DNA of 64,000 nt from Microvirga sp. 17 mud 1-3 (lineage in GTDB: Bacteria > Pseudomonadota > Alphaproteobacteria > Rhizobiales > Beijerinckiaceae): NCBI RefSeq assembly GCF_003151255.1, contig NZ_CP029481.1:2666001-2730000 (forward strand), written 5' to 3'. Within the stretch, counting starts at the first letter, position 1. Each line of letters begins with the position of its first letter. A program made the translations under genes and the position numbers. Positions 18,554 through 27,117 of the stretch are shown in pieces. Below the pieces are notes generated by a model. It ran no database searches. It saw only the letters and a list, made by a program, of their open reading frames with translations, and was not told the origin of the DNA.

Positions 18554-18700
18554 GAGCCTATCTCATCCTCTCTACGTTATCCAGTTTTGAAATAGTGTTG
18601 CCTTCGGATTGGTCCCTGCAAAATGCCATGGGATTCATTCGGTTGGTTTGCACACGCGTCAGAGAGGCAAAGTGCAGGCCATGTACGACGACGGGCCGGT

Positions 18701-19390
18701 ATGACGGAGCCACCAACTCTCCCCCACTACTACGGCCACCGGGACCGGCTGCGCGCCCGCTTTTCCGAGGTCGGGGGCGATGCCCTGCCCGATTACGAGC
18801 TTCTGGAACTGGTCCTGTTCCGCTCCATTCCGCGCCGGGACGTAAAACCCATCGCCAAGGAGCTTCTCAAGCGGCTCGGCACCTTCGCGGAGGTGCTCGC
18901 CGCCCCGCCGGCCCGCCTGATGGAGGTGGAGGGGATCGGCGAGAGCGTGGTCACGGATCTCAAGATCGTCGAAGCCTCCGCCCGCAGGCTCGCCAAGGGC
19001 GAGGTGGCGAAGCGGCCGGTGCTCTCTTCCTGGGCCTCAGTGATCGACTATTGCCGCACCGCCATGGCGTTCATGGACAAGGAGCAGTTTCGCCTGCTCT
19101 TCCTCGACAAGCGCAACGCCCTGATCGCCGACGAAGTCCAGCAATCGGGCACCGTCGATCACACGCCGGTCTACCCGCGCGAGGTGGTGAAGCGGGCCCT
19201 CGAACTCTCCGCTTCGGCGCTTGTCTTGGTCCACAACCATCCCAGTGGGGACCCGACCCCCTCGGCCGCCGACATCCGGATGACCCGCGAGATCATCGAC
19301 GTGGCCAAACCCCTCGGCATCGTGGTCCACGACCACATCATCGTGGGCCGGGAGGGGCACGCGAGCCTGAAGGGGCTGAAGCTGATTTAA
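18701..19390 (+). CDS. radC: RadC family JAB-domain protein
   Basis: A 229-residue protein with an N-terminal helix-hairpin-helix ([18 protein letters not shown]) and a C-terminal JAMM/MPN+ metalloprotease-like domain whose motif is [17 protein letters not shown]. RadC is a misnomer: a DNA-repair role is not established for the family. I chose the ATG at 18701 ([11 protein letters not shown]), where family similarity begins; an in-frame ATG at 18623 gives a non-conserved extension. Confidence 0.95.
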   Translation: MTEPPTLPHYYGHRDRLRARFSEVGGDALPDYELLELVLFRSIPRRDVKPIAKELLKRLGTFAEVLAAPPARLMEVEGIGESVVTDLKIVEASARRLAKGEVAKRPVLSSWASVIDYCRTAMAFMDKEQFRLLFLDKRNALIADEVQQSGTVDHTPVYPREVVKRALELSASALVLVHNHPSGDPTPSAADIRMTREIIDVAKPLGIVVHDHIIVGREGHASLKGLKLI

Positions 19391-19447
19391 AGATCCGTCG
19401 TCACTCCGGGACGGCCCCATCATTTCGGACACCACCCACCTCCCTCC

Positions 19448-19589
19448 GTCATTCCGGATTGCCGTTAGGCAAGTCCGGAACCCATAACCGCCAGCGCTTC
19501 AGAACAAGGGATAACGGCAACCGCCGCGTCTTATCCCGCATCGCCAGCGGTTCTGGGTTCCGGGCTCCGCTACGCGGCCCCGGAATGAC
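19448..19589 (+). repeat. ~140-bp dispersed inverted repeat, copy 1
   Basis: It starts GTCATTCCGGATTG and ends CCCCGGAATGAC, with inner arms GGAACCCATAACC and GGTTCTGGGTTCC. The middle has the order CCAGCG, AGAA, CCGCCGCGTCTTATCCC, which aligns in the same direction with the copy at 44071. It lies just after radC. The form is that of a non-autonomous palindromic element (MITE- or REP-like). Confidence 0.75.
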
Positions 19590-19649
19590 GGCTCTCACAT
19601 GATTTCTACGTTATGTTGATACACCGACGGCGATCCGCTACGCTGGGCC

Positions 19650-19991
19650 ATGGCCTTGAGAAAACGCCTCGCAATCGGAGCCCTTTGTGCCGCTCTGATC
19701 CCGATCCAAACAGGATTGACGGCGGAACTTCCAGTCAAAGGACCTCGGCCATGGCCGACGAATGTTGTTTTCGGCCCGGCTTGCACAAGCTTCGCAGGCA
19801 TTACTTCCTGCTCCAATCAAGCCACGGTACGCCGCTCAATCCTACCAATGCCGCTGAGCGTGCAAGCGGCGCTCCTGTTCGTAACATTCGACACCTCGCC
19901 GATGACGATGTGCCTTTGCGATGCGCTTGAACGTTTTCCGGCCCTCGTGTTGCCCGGGGATCCCGGCCATCTTAGGGATTTCACCCGCTAA
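19650..19991 (+). CDS. Possible small secreted protein
   Basis: A 113-codon frame beginning with a convincing Sec signal peptide (MALRKRLAIGALCAALIP, predicted cleavage after GLTA). The exported part has five Cys and no family I know. Its last bases overlap the end of the convergent exoD gene by 4 bp. The C-terminal half looks less protein-like, so the gene may be decayed or spurious. Confidence 0.33.
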   Translation: MALRKRLAIGALCAALIPIQTGLTAELPVKGPRPWPTNVVFGPACTSFAGITSCSNQATVRRSILPMPLSVQAALLFVTFDTSPMTMCLCDALERFPALVLPGDPGHLRDFTR

Positions 19992-20584
19992 AACAGCGTC
20001 TCCAGCCCTGAAAAGATCGCGTACATGAAGCCGAGGCTTAAGGTGAGGCCGAAGGTGCCGATCACGAGGCCGAACAGGACCACGATCCCGTCCCGCTCCA
20101 CGAGGCCGAGGCCGACGAGGCAGATTGCGAGGCCCATGGGGATCTGGCCGACGAAGGGCGGCGCGAAGAGAAGCCCGAAGGCCATCACCAGGATGACGAG
20201 GCCCATGAGGCGCATGGCGAAGGGCGTATCGAGAAAGGTCATCCGGGGCCTGGAGAAGCGTTCGAGCCGGCGGAAGACCGGCAGGGCCCGGGTGACGGCG
20301 CGCTCCACGTCGACGGATGCAATGGAGCGGTTGAGGAGTGCGTTCGGCAGCCAGGGTGTCGGGCGGCCATAGACGATCTGCACGGCGACCAGGGCCAGCA
20401 GCAGGCCGCAGACCAGGGGGATCGGCGGCGGCATGGGCAAACAGTTCGGCAGCGCCAGCAGAACGATGAGAAGCGCGAAGGCCCGGTCCTGCAGCACACT
20501 CATGATGTCGCGGACGGTCAGCCGCTCTCCCGGCTGGGAAGCCAGGGCCGCCAGGACCTGAGAGGTACGCGCGTTGGAAAACAA
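19988..20584 (-). CDS. ExoD-family membrane protein
   Basis: A 198-residue ExoD protein (exopolysaccharide synthesis family). It has the conserved N-terminal helix VRDIMSVLQDRAFALLIVLL, the motif LPNCLPMPPPIPLVCG and three further membrane segments. ExoD of rhizobia affects exopolysaccharide and alkaline tolerance; the molecular role is unclear. I chose the TTG at 20584, preceded by GAGG; the frame stays open to a TTG at 20650 inside a tandem repeat. Confidence 0.85.
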   Translation of the reverse strand: MFSNARTSQVLAALASQPGERLTVRDIMSVLQDRAFALLIVLLALPNCLPMPPPIPLVCGLLLALVAVQIVYGRPTPWLPNALLNRSIASVDVERAVTRALPVFRRLERFSRPRMTFLDTPFAMRLMGLVILVMAFGLLFAPPFVGQIPMGLAICLVGLGLVERDGIVVLFGLVIGTFGLTLSLGFMYAIFSGLETLF

Positions 20585-20645
20585 GGAACCTCGGCAGGTT
20601 CGAAGATGCTCAAGAGACGCCTCTCTACCCGAGAAGGGTCCTGGG

Positions 20646-20701
20646 GCCAAGTGCTCTAGCCCAAGTGCCCCAGGCCAACCGCTTCAGGCCAAGTGCCGCA
20701 G
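20646..20701 (+). repeat. Four imperfect tandem units of about 14 bp
   Basis: Units at 20646, 20659, 20674 and 20688 share the pattern GCCAAGTGCnnCAG, with lengths 13, 15, 14 and 14 bp. They lie upstream of exoD, between it and usg. Confidence 0.6.
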
Positions 20702-20725
20702 ACCGGCTCACATGCACACTTGCGG

Positions 20726-20995
20726 TCAGTGAAGGTTGATTTCCCCGTCCACGGCCCGGAATTCCGTCGGGCCGATCAGGTGCGCGTGGCTCACGGTGAC
20801 GGAATGAAGCGGCCCGGCCAGCTCCCGCTGCCAGAAATCCAGGAATTCGATGAGCACCGGAAACCGGGGCGCCAAGTCGTATTCCTGCCAGATATAAGTC
20901 TGCAGGAGATGGGGATGATCGGGCATACGGTAGAGGATGCTGGCTGTGGTGAGGCCATAACCCTCGAGCTGACGGATAAAATCCCTGGAAACCAT
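20726..20995 (-). CDS. usg: Usg family protein
   Basis: An 89-residue protein that matches the alphaproteobacterial Usg family, first seen upstream of trp genes in Caulobacter: QLEGYGLTTASILYRMPDHP, LLQTYIWQEYDLAPRFP and FLDFWQRELAGPLHSV. The function is unknown. Here it is not next to trp genes. Confidence 0.88.
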   Translation of the reverse strand: MVSRDFIRQLEGYGLTTASILYRMPDHPHLLQTYIWQEYDLAPRFPVLIEFLDFWQRELAGPLHSVTVSHAHLIGPTEFRAVDGEINLH

Positions 20996-21224
20996 GCGAA
21001 GTCCTTCCTGACGATACTCACGCCCGCCGGAAGCCGACGCGAAAGGCTACCGGCGCTGAATCAAAGCCCGGGCGAGCTTGAGAGTTCCGCAGCGACAGTC
21101 CCGGCCGCGGTGCAAGGCCGGTAACCTTGTCGGGCTTTCCACATGGGCGCCGTGTCCCAAGGGAAGCTTGCCTATTGTGACTCTGCTCCTGCCATCGTAT
21201 TCCGTTGCAAAATCGGCTGCGGGG

Positions 21225-22688
21225 ATGAAGACGATGAACCGGGGTTTATGGCGGCGCTGGCTCATGGCGGGCGCTCTGGCGATGGCGGTCTCCGCCTGTG
21301 CCGGAGGTGTCATCAATACGCCGATTAATGGTCCCATCGCCAAAGTGGCGGATCAGGGCGGCTGGCCCCTCGGCCCCGACCAGTTCGGCTCCACGGTGGT
21401 GGGCGTCGCGTTTTCGGGCGGCGGCATGCGCGCCTCGGCTTTCTCGTACGGCGTCCTCAACGAGCTCGACCGCTATCAGGTGATGACCGATCGCGGGCCG
21501 CAGCGGATGACCGACATGATTGACCTGGTCTCCGGCGTGTCCGGCGGCTCGGTGACGGCGGCTTATTTCGGCCTGAGGGGCCGCGACGGCCTTCCCACCT
21601 TCCGGTCCCGTTTCCTGGAGCAGAACGCCGAGCAGGGCTTCGATACGGACGTGTCCCTGGCCAACGTTCTCAGGATCGTGAACGACGGCGGCGTCAACGA
21701 CCGCTCCAAATTCCCGAAATGGCTGGACGACAACCTGTTCGACGGCGCCACCTATGCGGACCTCTTCGCCCGCAAGCGGCCCCTCGTCTGGATTGCCGCG
21801 TCGGACATCTACAGCCGGGTGCCCTTCGTTTTCGAGCCCGTCACCTTCAGCGTCCTGTGCAGCGACCTGAGCAAGGTTCGCCTGTCGGAGGCGGTGGCGG
21901 CCTCGGCCGCGGTGCCGGGCCTCTTCGTGCCCCTCAACGTGGAGAATTACGGCTCGTCCTGCGGCGGCCACGTCCCGCAATTCTATCAGCGCGGCGCCGA
22001 TGATCCGGCGGCTCCGGCCACCCTGAAGGCCAGCGCCGAAGCCATGGTCCGCTACCGCAACGATCCGGAACGCTTCCGCTACGTAAAACTCCTGGACGGC
22101 GGCCTCACGGACAATTTCGGCATCCATTCCCTCGCCATCGCGCGGACGAACCGGGACCGGCCCTATATGCCGATGACGGCCGAGCAGGCCGTGCGGGTAA
22201 AGCGCTTCCTGTTCCTGGTGGTCGATGCGGGCCGCGGTCCGGCCGGCAACTGGCCCGCGCACCTGGCTTCGCCCACCGGCATGGAGCTCGCCGGGATCGT
22301 CACCGACGTCGCCATCGATTCGGGCGTCTACAAGGGTTACGACTACTTCACGACCATCATGAAGGGCTGGCAGAGCGACTTGAAGCGCTGGCGCTGCTCG
22401 CTCTCCAGCGACGAGGTTCTCAAGCTGCGCGGCACCCTGGACGGCTGGCGATGCGCGGACGTGACATTCACGGTCGGACGGGTTTCGTCGGAGGATGCCG
22501 GCCCGGAAATGCGCCAGCGCATGGACAAGGTGCCGACCCGGTTCCAGCTCGACCCCGCCACCCTGGACACGGTCATCGAGACGGGTGCGACCGCCCTGCG
22601 CAACAACGCGATCTTCCGGCGCTTCATCAAGGGCGTACCGCAGCGCATGCTGACCGCCACCCTGGACGGTGATACGCCTTCTCCTTAA
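21225..22688 (+). CDS. Patatin-like phospholipase, predicted lipoprotein
   Basis: A 487-residue protein. The N-terminus has a lipoprotein signal with the lipobox AVSAC (Cys about residue 26), so it should be membrane-anchored on the periplasmic side. The patatin catalytic features are present: oxyanion loop FSGGGMRAS, nucleophile GVSGGS and the dyad Asp in LLDGGLTDNFG. It should hydrolyse acyl esters of phospholipids. I chose the ATG at 21225 (MKTMNRG); 21234 is possible. Frame upstream is open but unlike the family. Confidence 0.93.
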   Translation: MKTMNRGLWRRWLMAGALAMAVSACAGGVINTPINGPIAKVADQGGWPLGPDQFGSTVVGVAFSGGGMRASAFSYGVLNELDRYQVMTDRGPQRMTDMIDLVSGVSGGSVTAAYFGLRGRDGLPTFRSRFLEQNAEQGFDTDVSLANVLRIVNDGGVNDRSKFPKWLDDNLFDGATYADLFARKRPLVWIAASDIYSRVPFVFEPVTFSVLCSDLSKVRLSEAVAASAAVPGLFVPLNVENYGSSCGGHVPQFYQRGADDPAAPATLKASAEAMVRYRNDPERFRYVKLLDGGLTDNFGIHSLAIARTNRDRPYMPMTAEQAVRVKRFLFLVVDAGRGPAGNWPAHLASPTGMELAGIVTDVAIDSGVYKGYDYFTTIMKGWQSDLKRWRCSLSSDEVLKLRGTLDGWRCADVTFTVGRVSSEDAGPEMRQRMDKVPTRFQLDPATLDTVIETGATALRNNAIFRRFIKGVPQRMLTATLDGDTPSP

Positions 22689-22780
22689 GCCTCCGCCGCC
22701 CTGCTTGACCGGGGCGGCGAAGACCCGAATTCCCTCCCCGGGCGGATCCCCCTTCTCTGCCCTGGAGACCTGAGCAGGAC

Positions 22781-23632
22781 ATGCGCTTCGCTTTCGCCGG
22801 CATCGACTTTCTGGGCGACGTCTTCGAGACCTTTCTGGCCCGAGGCTGGGAGCCAGTGCGCCTCTTCAGCCGGCCCTGCGACGGGATCTACGATTTCAAC
22901 GAGACGACGGTGGCGCGGGCGCGCGCCCTCAAGGTGCCGGTGCAGATGTCGCGCATCGGGCCGGCGGACCTCGTCCAGCTGAAGGCCTCGCACTGCGAGG
23001 CGCTGATCGTCGCGGGCTATCCCTGGCTTATCCGAGGGTGGGAACATCACCTGCCCTATGGGGTGAACTTCCACCCCTCGCCTCTGCCCATGGGCAGAGG
23101 CCCCTATCCTCTCTTCCAGGCCATCCTCGACCGGGTCCCCGAATGGGGCGTCACGGCTCATGTGCTCCATCCGGCCTTCGACACCGGCCCCATCCTGGCC
23201 CAGGAGCACTTCCCCCTCGCGGCCGACGAAAACCACGACAGGCTCCTGGCCCGGTGCCAGATGTCGGCCCGACGCATCGCCTCTTGGCTGGCCGAGGACC
23301 TGCCGGGGCTCTGGGACCGGGCCACGCCCCAGGGGCCGGGGAGCTACTGGCCGCGCATGACCCGGGAGGACCGCACCCTCGACTGGACCCGGAACGTGGA
23401 GGACGTCCTGCGCACCATTCGGGCCTTCGGCTCCATCGAGGCCTTCGCCCTGGTGAACTCACGGCTCATCTATGTCTGGGAGGGCTCGGGTTGGCGGGAG
23501 GCGCATAGCCAGCGGCCGGGCACCCTCGTGCATCGGCATCGCAACCATCTGGTCGTCGCCGTCCGCGACGGCTTTGTGCAGCTCACAGGCTGGAGCGCCT
23601 ATGCGCCCCAGGGCCCCCGTCAGAGGGACTGA
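22781..23632 (+). CDS. Formyltransferase-family protein (Fmt/ArnA-like)
   Basis: A 283-residue protein of the formyl_trans_N fold. The catalytic Asn-His-Asp set is visible: NFHPSPLPMGRG (Asn and His) and HPAFDTGPILAQ (Asp). A C-terminal Fmt-C-like beta domain follows. It is not the housekeeping Met-tRNA formyltransferase, because the N-terminal FAGIDFLGDVF and the GRGPYP loop differ from the usual FFGTPEFA and RGAAP patterns. It probably uses 10-formyl-THF on an unknown amine. Confidence 0.85.
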   Translation: MRFAFAGIDFLGDVFETFLARGWEPVRLFSRPCDGIYDFNETTVARARALKVPVQMSRIGPADLVQLKASHCEALIVAGYPWLIRGWEHHLPYGVNFHPSPLPMGRGPYPLFQAILDRVPEWGVTAHVLHPAFDTGPILAQEHFPLAADENHDRLLARCQMSARRIASWLAEDLPGLWDRATPQGPGSYWPRMTREDRTLDWTRNVEDVLRTIRAFGSIEAFALVNSRLIYVWEGSGWREAHSQRPGTLVHRHRNHLVVAVRDGFVQLTGWSAYAPQGPRQRD

Positions 23633-23647
23633 GGGCTTGGCGACACC

Positions 23648-25210
23648 CTAAGCGAGGACCTTCAAGGCATTGTAGAGAGCCTCAGGGTCGTGGTGTCCCT
23701 GATAGACCGGAGGCGGACCGACATCGAGCTTGAGGAAACTTGACACGGCCTCGCGGGCCGAGCGGACGGAGTATTCCATGGTGAAGGCGGTTTCCAAAGG
23801 AAGCTCGGCGAATTGCCCGATGAACCCGACATTCACCGAGCCCTCCGGCACGACGGGTGCCCGATCCGTCCTCCCGCGCGGGAGGAGAATGCTGGTGGCA
23901 TAGGGCAGGAGGCATGGAATGCAGATCGACGAGGACATGATCGTCTCCAGATGCTCCTCGAACCGGAGATGGTGAAGCACCTCCCGGAGGATCTCGGCGC
24001 CGCTGCATTCAGACATGGGCTTGTGAACGACATTGCCGATCTTGTCCGGTTCGGTCCCGTAGCCCCACCACACCATGGTCCCTGAAGGCTGATCGACGAA
24101 TTCGGGCTGGTGGAAGAGAACCAGGGTCACAAGCCAATGGGAATCCTTCAGCGTCATGAGCCCGCCTCGGCCCGGCTCGCTGCCGGAGAGAGCCGCGATG
24201 AGCCGGAAGAATGTCGGATCCGTGGTCGTGACCGTGAACGTCACCCACTTCGTGTCCTTCACATGGTCCGGGCCGAAGAACACGTCCGGCCTGCCGAACC
24301 CTTTGCGGCCCTGCGCGAGCTTCTGCCAGAGGGCGAAGGACCGCCCCTCCAGGTGCGGCTCGGGCGGCGTGGTCGCGGTGCCAAACGAAAGGTCCGTCGT
24401 CTGGGAGCCGTTCGTGATGAGGACGAGATCCTCTTCGCCGATCTCGACGGTGGTCTCCGCTCCATCGCGGACATAGTCCAGGGCATTCGCAACGATCTCC
24501 CCGGACGAAACCTTGCTTTCCACGTCCCGCACGAAGGCCCCGGTCAGGAAACTAACTCCCTGGCGCTCCAGCCAGGCTGCGATGGGCTTAATGAGATCCT
24601 CGTATTGGTTATACCGCGTCCGGTGGATCGTCCGCAGCGTCGAGAGATCCGGCAGGATATGCAGGAAACGATAGATGTAGCGCCTCATTTCCGCTGCGCT
24701 GTGCTGCGGCAGGAACGCCATCATCGAGGTCCAGAGGATCCAGAACTCGGTCCCGAAAAAGCTCTCGGAAAAGCACTCGTCGATGCGCCGGCCTTCCAGC
24801 ATTGCCTCAGGGGTGAGGGCCAGCCGGACAAGGTCGAGCTTGTCCCGGGTACTAAGGCCGAAATGGGGGGACGGCTCTACCCTTCCGTCCCGCCCGACGA
24901 TGCGCGCCCTGTCATCGTATCCGTAGCGGGCATTGAACGCGGCGAGCTCCTCGGCAATGGATCGTCCCGGATCGCTCGCAGAGGGCACGAGCGAGAGGAG
25001 CTCGCGCGTGCACCGATATTCCTTCTCGAAGACGCGACCCGTCGGCAGGATGTAACCCGAGGCGGGATCCCCCGCCATGGTCATGGCGCCTCCCAGGCGC
25101 TCGCCCGCCTCGTAGACCGTGATGTTGGTCGCCAGGATTCCGCCGTCCCGGATGAGATAGGCAGCTGCGGCCAGGGAAGCCATTCCCCCGCCGACGAGAT
25201 GCGCCTTCAT
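23648..25210 (-). CDS. Oleate hydratase
   Basis: A 520-residue FAD-binding protein of the MCRA/oleate hydratase family, which adds water to the 9,10 double bond of oleic acid to give 10-hydroxystearate. The FAD site starts at VGGGMASLAAAAYLIRDGG, and the family core is clear: FFGTEFWILWTSMMAFLPQHSA followed by RRYIYRFLHILP and TRYNQYEDLIKP. It is shorter than many Gram-positive members (550-650). No signal peptide. A flavin reductase gene lies 173 bp upstream on the same strand and could supply reduced flavin, which such enzymes need for full activity. Confidence 0.93.
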   Translation of the reverse strand: MKAHLVGGGMASLAAAAYLIRDGGILATNITVYEAGERLGGAMTMAGDPASGYILPTGRVFEKEYRCTRELLSLVPSASDPGRSIAEELAAFNARYGYDDRARIVGRDGRVEPSPHFGLSTRDKLDLVRLALTPEAMLEGRRIDECFSESFFGTEFWILWTSMMAFLPQHSAAEMRRYIYRFLHILPDLSTLRTIHRTRYNQYEDLIKPIAAWLERQGVSFLTGAFVRDVESKVSSGEIVANALDYVRDGAETTVEIGEEDLVLITNGSQTTDLSFGTATTPPEPHLEGRSFALWQKLAQGRKGFGRPDVFFGPDHVKDTKWVTFTVTTTDPTFFRLIAALSGSEPGRGGLMTLKDSHWLVTLVLFHQPEFVDQPSGTMVWWGYGTEPDKIGNVVHKPMSECSGAEILREVLHHLRFEEHLETIMSSSICIPCLLPYATSILLPRGRTDRAPVVPEGSVNVGFIGQFAELPLETAFTMEYSVRSAREAVSSFLKLDVGPPPVYQGHHDPEALYNALKVLA

Positions 25211-25383
25211 GGCTCGCCTCCCTGGGCGACCTTGAACCGGGCGATTCTACAATCTGTCCTGACCCGCCGGATAGGTCGCCGGGCGGTTCCTCTGAGGGCG
25301 GGCTCGAATTCATAGGAAGCATGCCTCCCTCGACGGAGGTCGTCCGGAAGTTCAGCGGCGGAACCCGGCCGGGAGCCCAGCGA

Positions 25384-25911
25384 TCAGATGCGGTGGTAGA
25401 GGCGGCCCTGATGGGCCAGCGCCGGCTGCTCTTCCCCGAGCCGAACGCCGACGATGCGGCCCACGATCACGTAATGGCTGGCCACAAGGCGGGCGTCGTC
25501 GAGGCGGCAGTCGAAGGCCACGAGACTGGACATGAGGAGCGGCGCCCCGGTTTCGAGCACGCCCCAGGTGCCGAGCGCAAAGCGGTCCTGACCCTGAAGA
25601 TTCGCCCGCCCGGCAAAAGCGTCGGCCACCGGCACGTCTCCGATGCCAAGGGTGTTTACACAGAAAACCCCGTTGGCGATCAACGCCTTGGCGGTGCGCC
25701 CGCTCGCATTGACGCAGACCAAGAGCGAAGCCGGATCGTCCGTGACCGGCGTGACGGCAGTCGCCGTGAAGCCCGCACGCCCGGCGGAACCATCGGTGGT
25801 GACCACATGGACCGCTGCGGCGACACGGCTCATGCCTTCCCGGAAGAGGGCGGCGTCGACGGCGGGGCGGCCGGCGGAGGCGGGATCGGGGGTGGAATGA
25901 GTCTTCAACAT
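25384..25911 (-). CDS. Flavin reductase-like domain protein
   Basis: A 175-residue FMN-binding split-barrel protein of the flavin reductase (HpaC/RutF-like) type: FREGMSRVAAAVHVVTTDG, GFTATAVTPVTDDPASLLVCV, FCVNTLG and the C-terminal ALAHQGRLYHRI. It should reduce free FMN or FAD with NAD(P)H. I chose the ATG at 25911; another ATG at 25953 is in frame. No flavin-dependent monooxygenase is adjacent, but oleate hydratase lies directly downstream. Confidence 0.9.
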   Translation of the reverse strand: MLKTHSTPDPASAGRPAVDAALFREGMSRVAAAVHVVTTDGSAGRAGFTATAVTPVTDDPASLLVCVNASGRTAKALIANGVFCVNTLGIGDVPVADAFAGRANLQGQDRFALGTWGVLETGAPLLMSSLVAFDCRLDDARLVASHYVIVGRIVGVRLGEEQPALAHQGRLYHRI

Positions 25912-26184
25912 GTCTTTTCGCAGAAGCCTCTTCCACCCTTTTGCATGAAGCACAAGCCCATAAGCCGCATATGGTTGCGATCCCGGATTTGGGAAGCCGC
26001 CCGGCCCACGCTCCCCTGTCTACTCCCATAAAGTCGAGTGATGGGAGACTTAACAGAATGTTGTCGCAGGGTCCGCGGTTTGCTAGAGACCCCTCCTCCT
26101 TACGTCCCGCTTGGCCTCGATCATTCATCGTGCTTTGCTGGGACCCTTCAAGAATGACCCCATCCAGAGGGGCAAGGGTAGGAC

Positions 26185-27105
26185 ATGGAAATTTTTGTGC
26201 AGCAGCTCATCAATGGGCTGACGCTGGGGTCGATCTACGGCCTCATCGCAATCGGCTATACGATGGTGTTCGGCATCATCGGCATGGTGAACTTCGCCCA
26301 TGGCGACGTCTTCATGCTGTCGGCCTTTTTCGCTCTCATCCTCTTCCTGATCGTCACGACCTGGCTCGGGGTTTCGTCCATCGCGCTGGCGCTGCTGATC
26401 GTGCTGGTGGTGTCGATGGCCCTGACCTCCCTGTGGGGCTGGGCGGTCGAGCGCATCGCCTACCGGCCCCTGCGCGGGTCCTTCCGCCTGGCGCCGCTGA
26501 TCTCGGCCATCGGCGTGTCGATCTTCCTGTCGAACTTCGTCCAGGTGGCCCAGGGCGCCCGCAACAAGCCCACCCCTCCCATGGTGCGCGACGTGATCGT
26601 GCTCTTCCAGGGCGAGAGCGGGTACAACGTGGCCCTGTCCTACAAGCAGATCATCATCATGGTCTCGACGGTCGTCCTGCTGACCATCTTCTGGTACATC
26701 GTCCAGAAGACCTCCCTGGGCCGGGCGCAGCGCGCCTGCGAGCAGGACCGCAAGATGGCGGCGCTCCTCGGCATCAACGTGGACCGGACGATCTCCCTCA
26801 CCTTCGTGATCGGCGCAGCTCTCGCGGCGGTCGCCGGCACGATGTACCTGTTGTATTATGGCGTGGTGAGCTTCAGCGACGGCTTCGTCCCTGGCGTGAA
26901 GGCCTTTACGGCAGCGGTCCTTGGCGGCATCGGATCCCTGCCCGGCGCGGTCCTCGGAGGCCTGATCATCGGCCTTATCGAGACGTTCTGGTCGGCCTAT
27001 TTCACCATCGAGTACAAGGACGTGGCTGCGTTCTCGATCCTCGCCATCGTCTTGATCTTCATGCCCTCCGGCATTCTCGGGCGGCCTGAGGTCGAGAAGG
27101 TTTAA
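26185..27105 (+). CDS. livH: Branched-chain amino-acid ABC transporter permease LivH
   Basis: A 306-residue inner-membrane permease. The N-terminal signature QQLINGLTLGSIYGLIAIGYTM is typical of LivH, with MVNFAHGDVFML following and about eight membrane helices. It is the first gene of livH-livM-livG-livF-DUF6867-like, spaced by 12 bp or overlapping. Confidence 0.96.
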   Translation: MEIFVQQLINGLTLGSIYGLIAIGYTMVFGIIGMVNFAHGDVFMLSAFFALILFLIVTTWLGVSSIALALLIVLVVSMALTSLWGWAVERIAYRPLRGSFRLAPLISAIGVSIFLSNFVQVAQGARNKPTPPMVRDVIVLFQGESGYNVALSYKQIIIMVSTVVLLTIFWYIVQKTSLGRAQRACEQDRKMAALLGINVDRTISLTFVIGAALAAVAGTMYLLYYGVVSFSDGFVPGVKAFTAAVLGGIGSLPGAVLGGLIIGLIETFWSAYFTIEYKDVAAFSILAIVLIFMPSGILGRPEVEKV

Positions 27106-27117
27106 GGAGCCTCGCGC

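Noticed and set aside
19448..19589. The palindromic repeat as a CRISPR unit or tRNA-like structure
   Set aside because: Copies are single, about 140 bp long and far apart. There are no regular spacers, no cas genes and no cloverleaf.
22781..23632. The formyltransferase gene as the housekeeping fmt
   Set aside because: There is no adjacent def gene, and the N-terminal and substrate-loop motifs differ from Met-tRNA formyltransferases.
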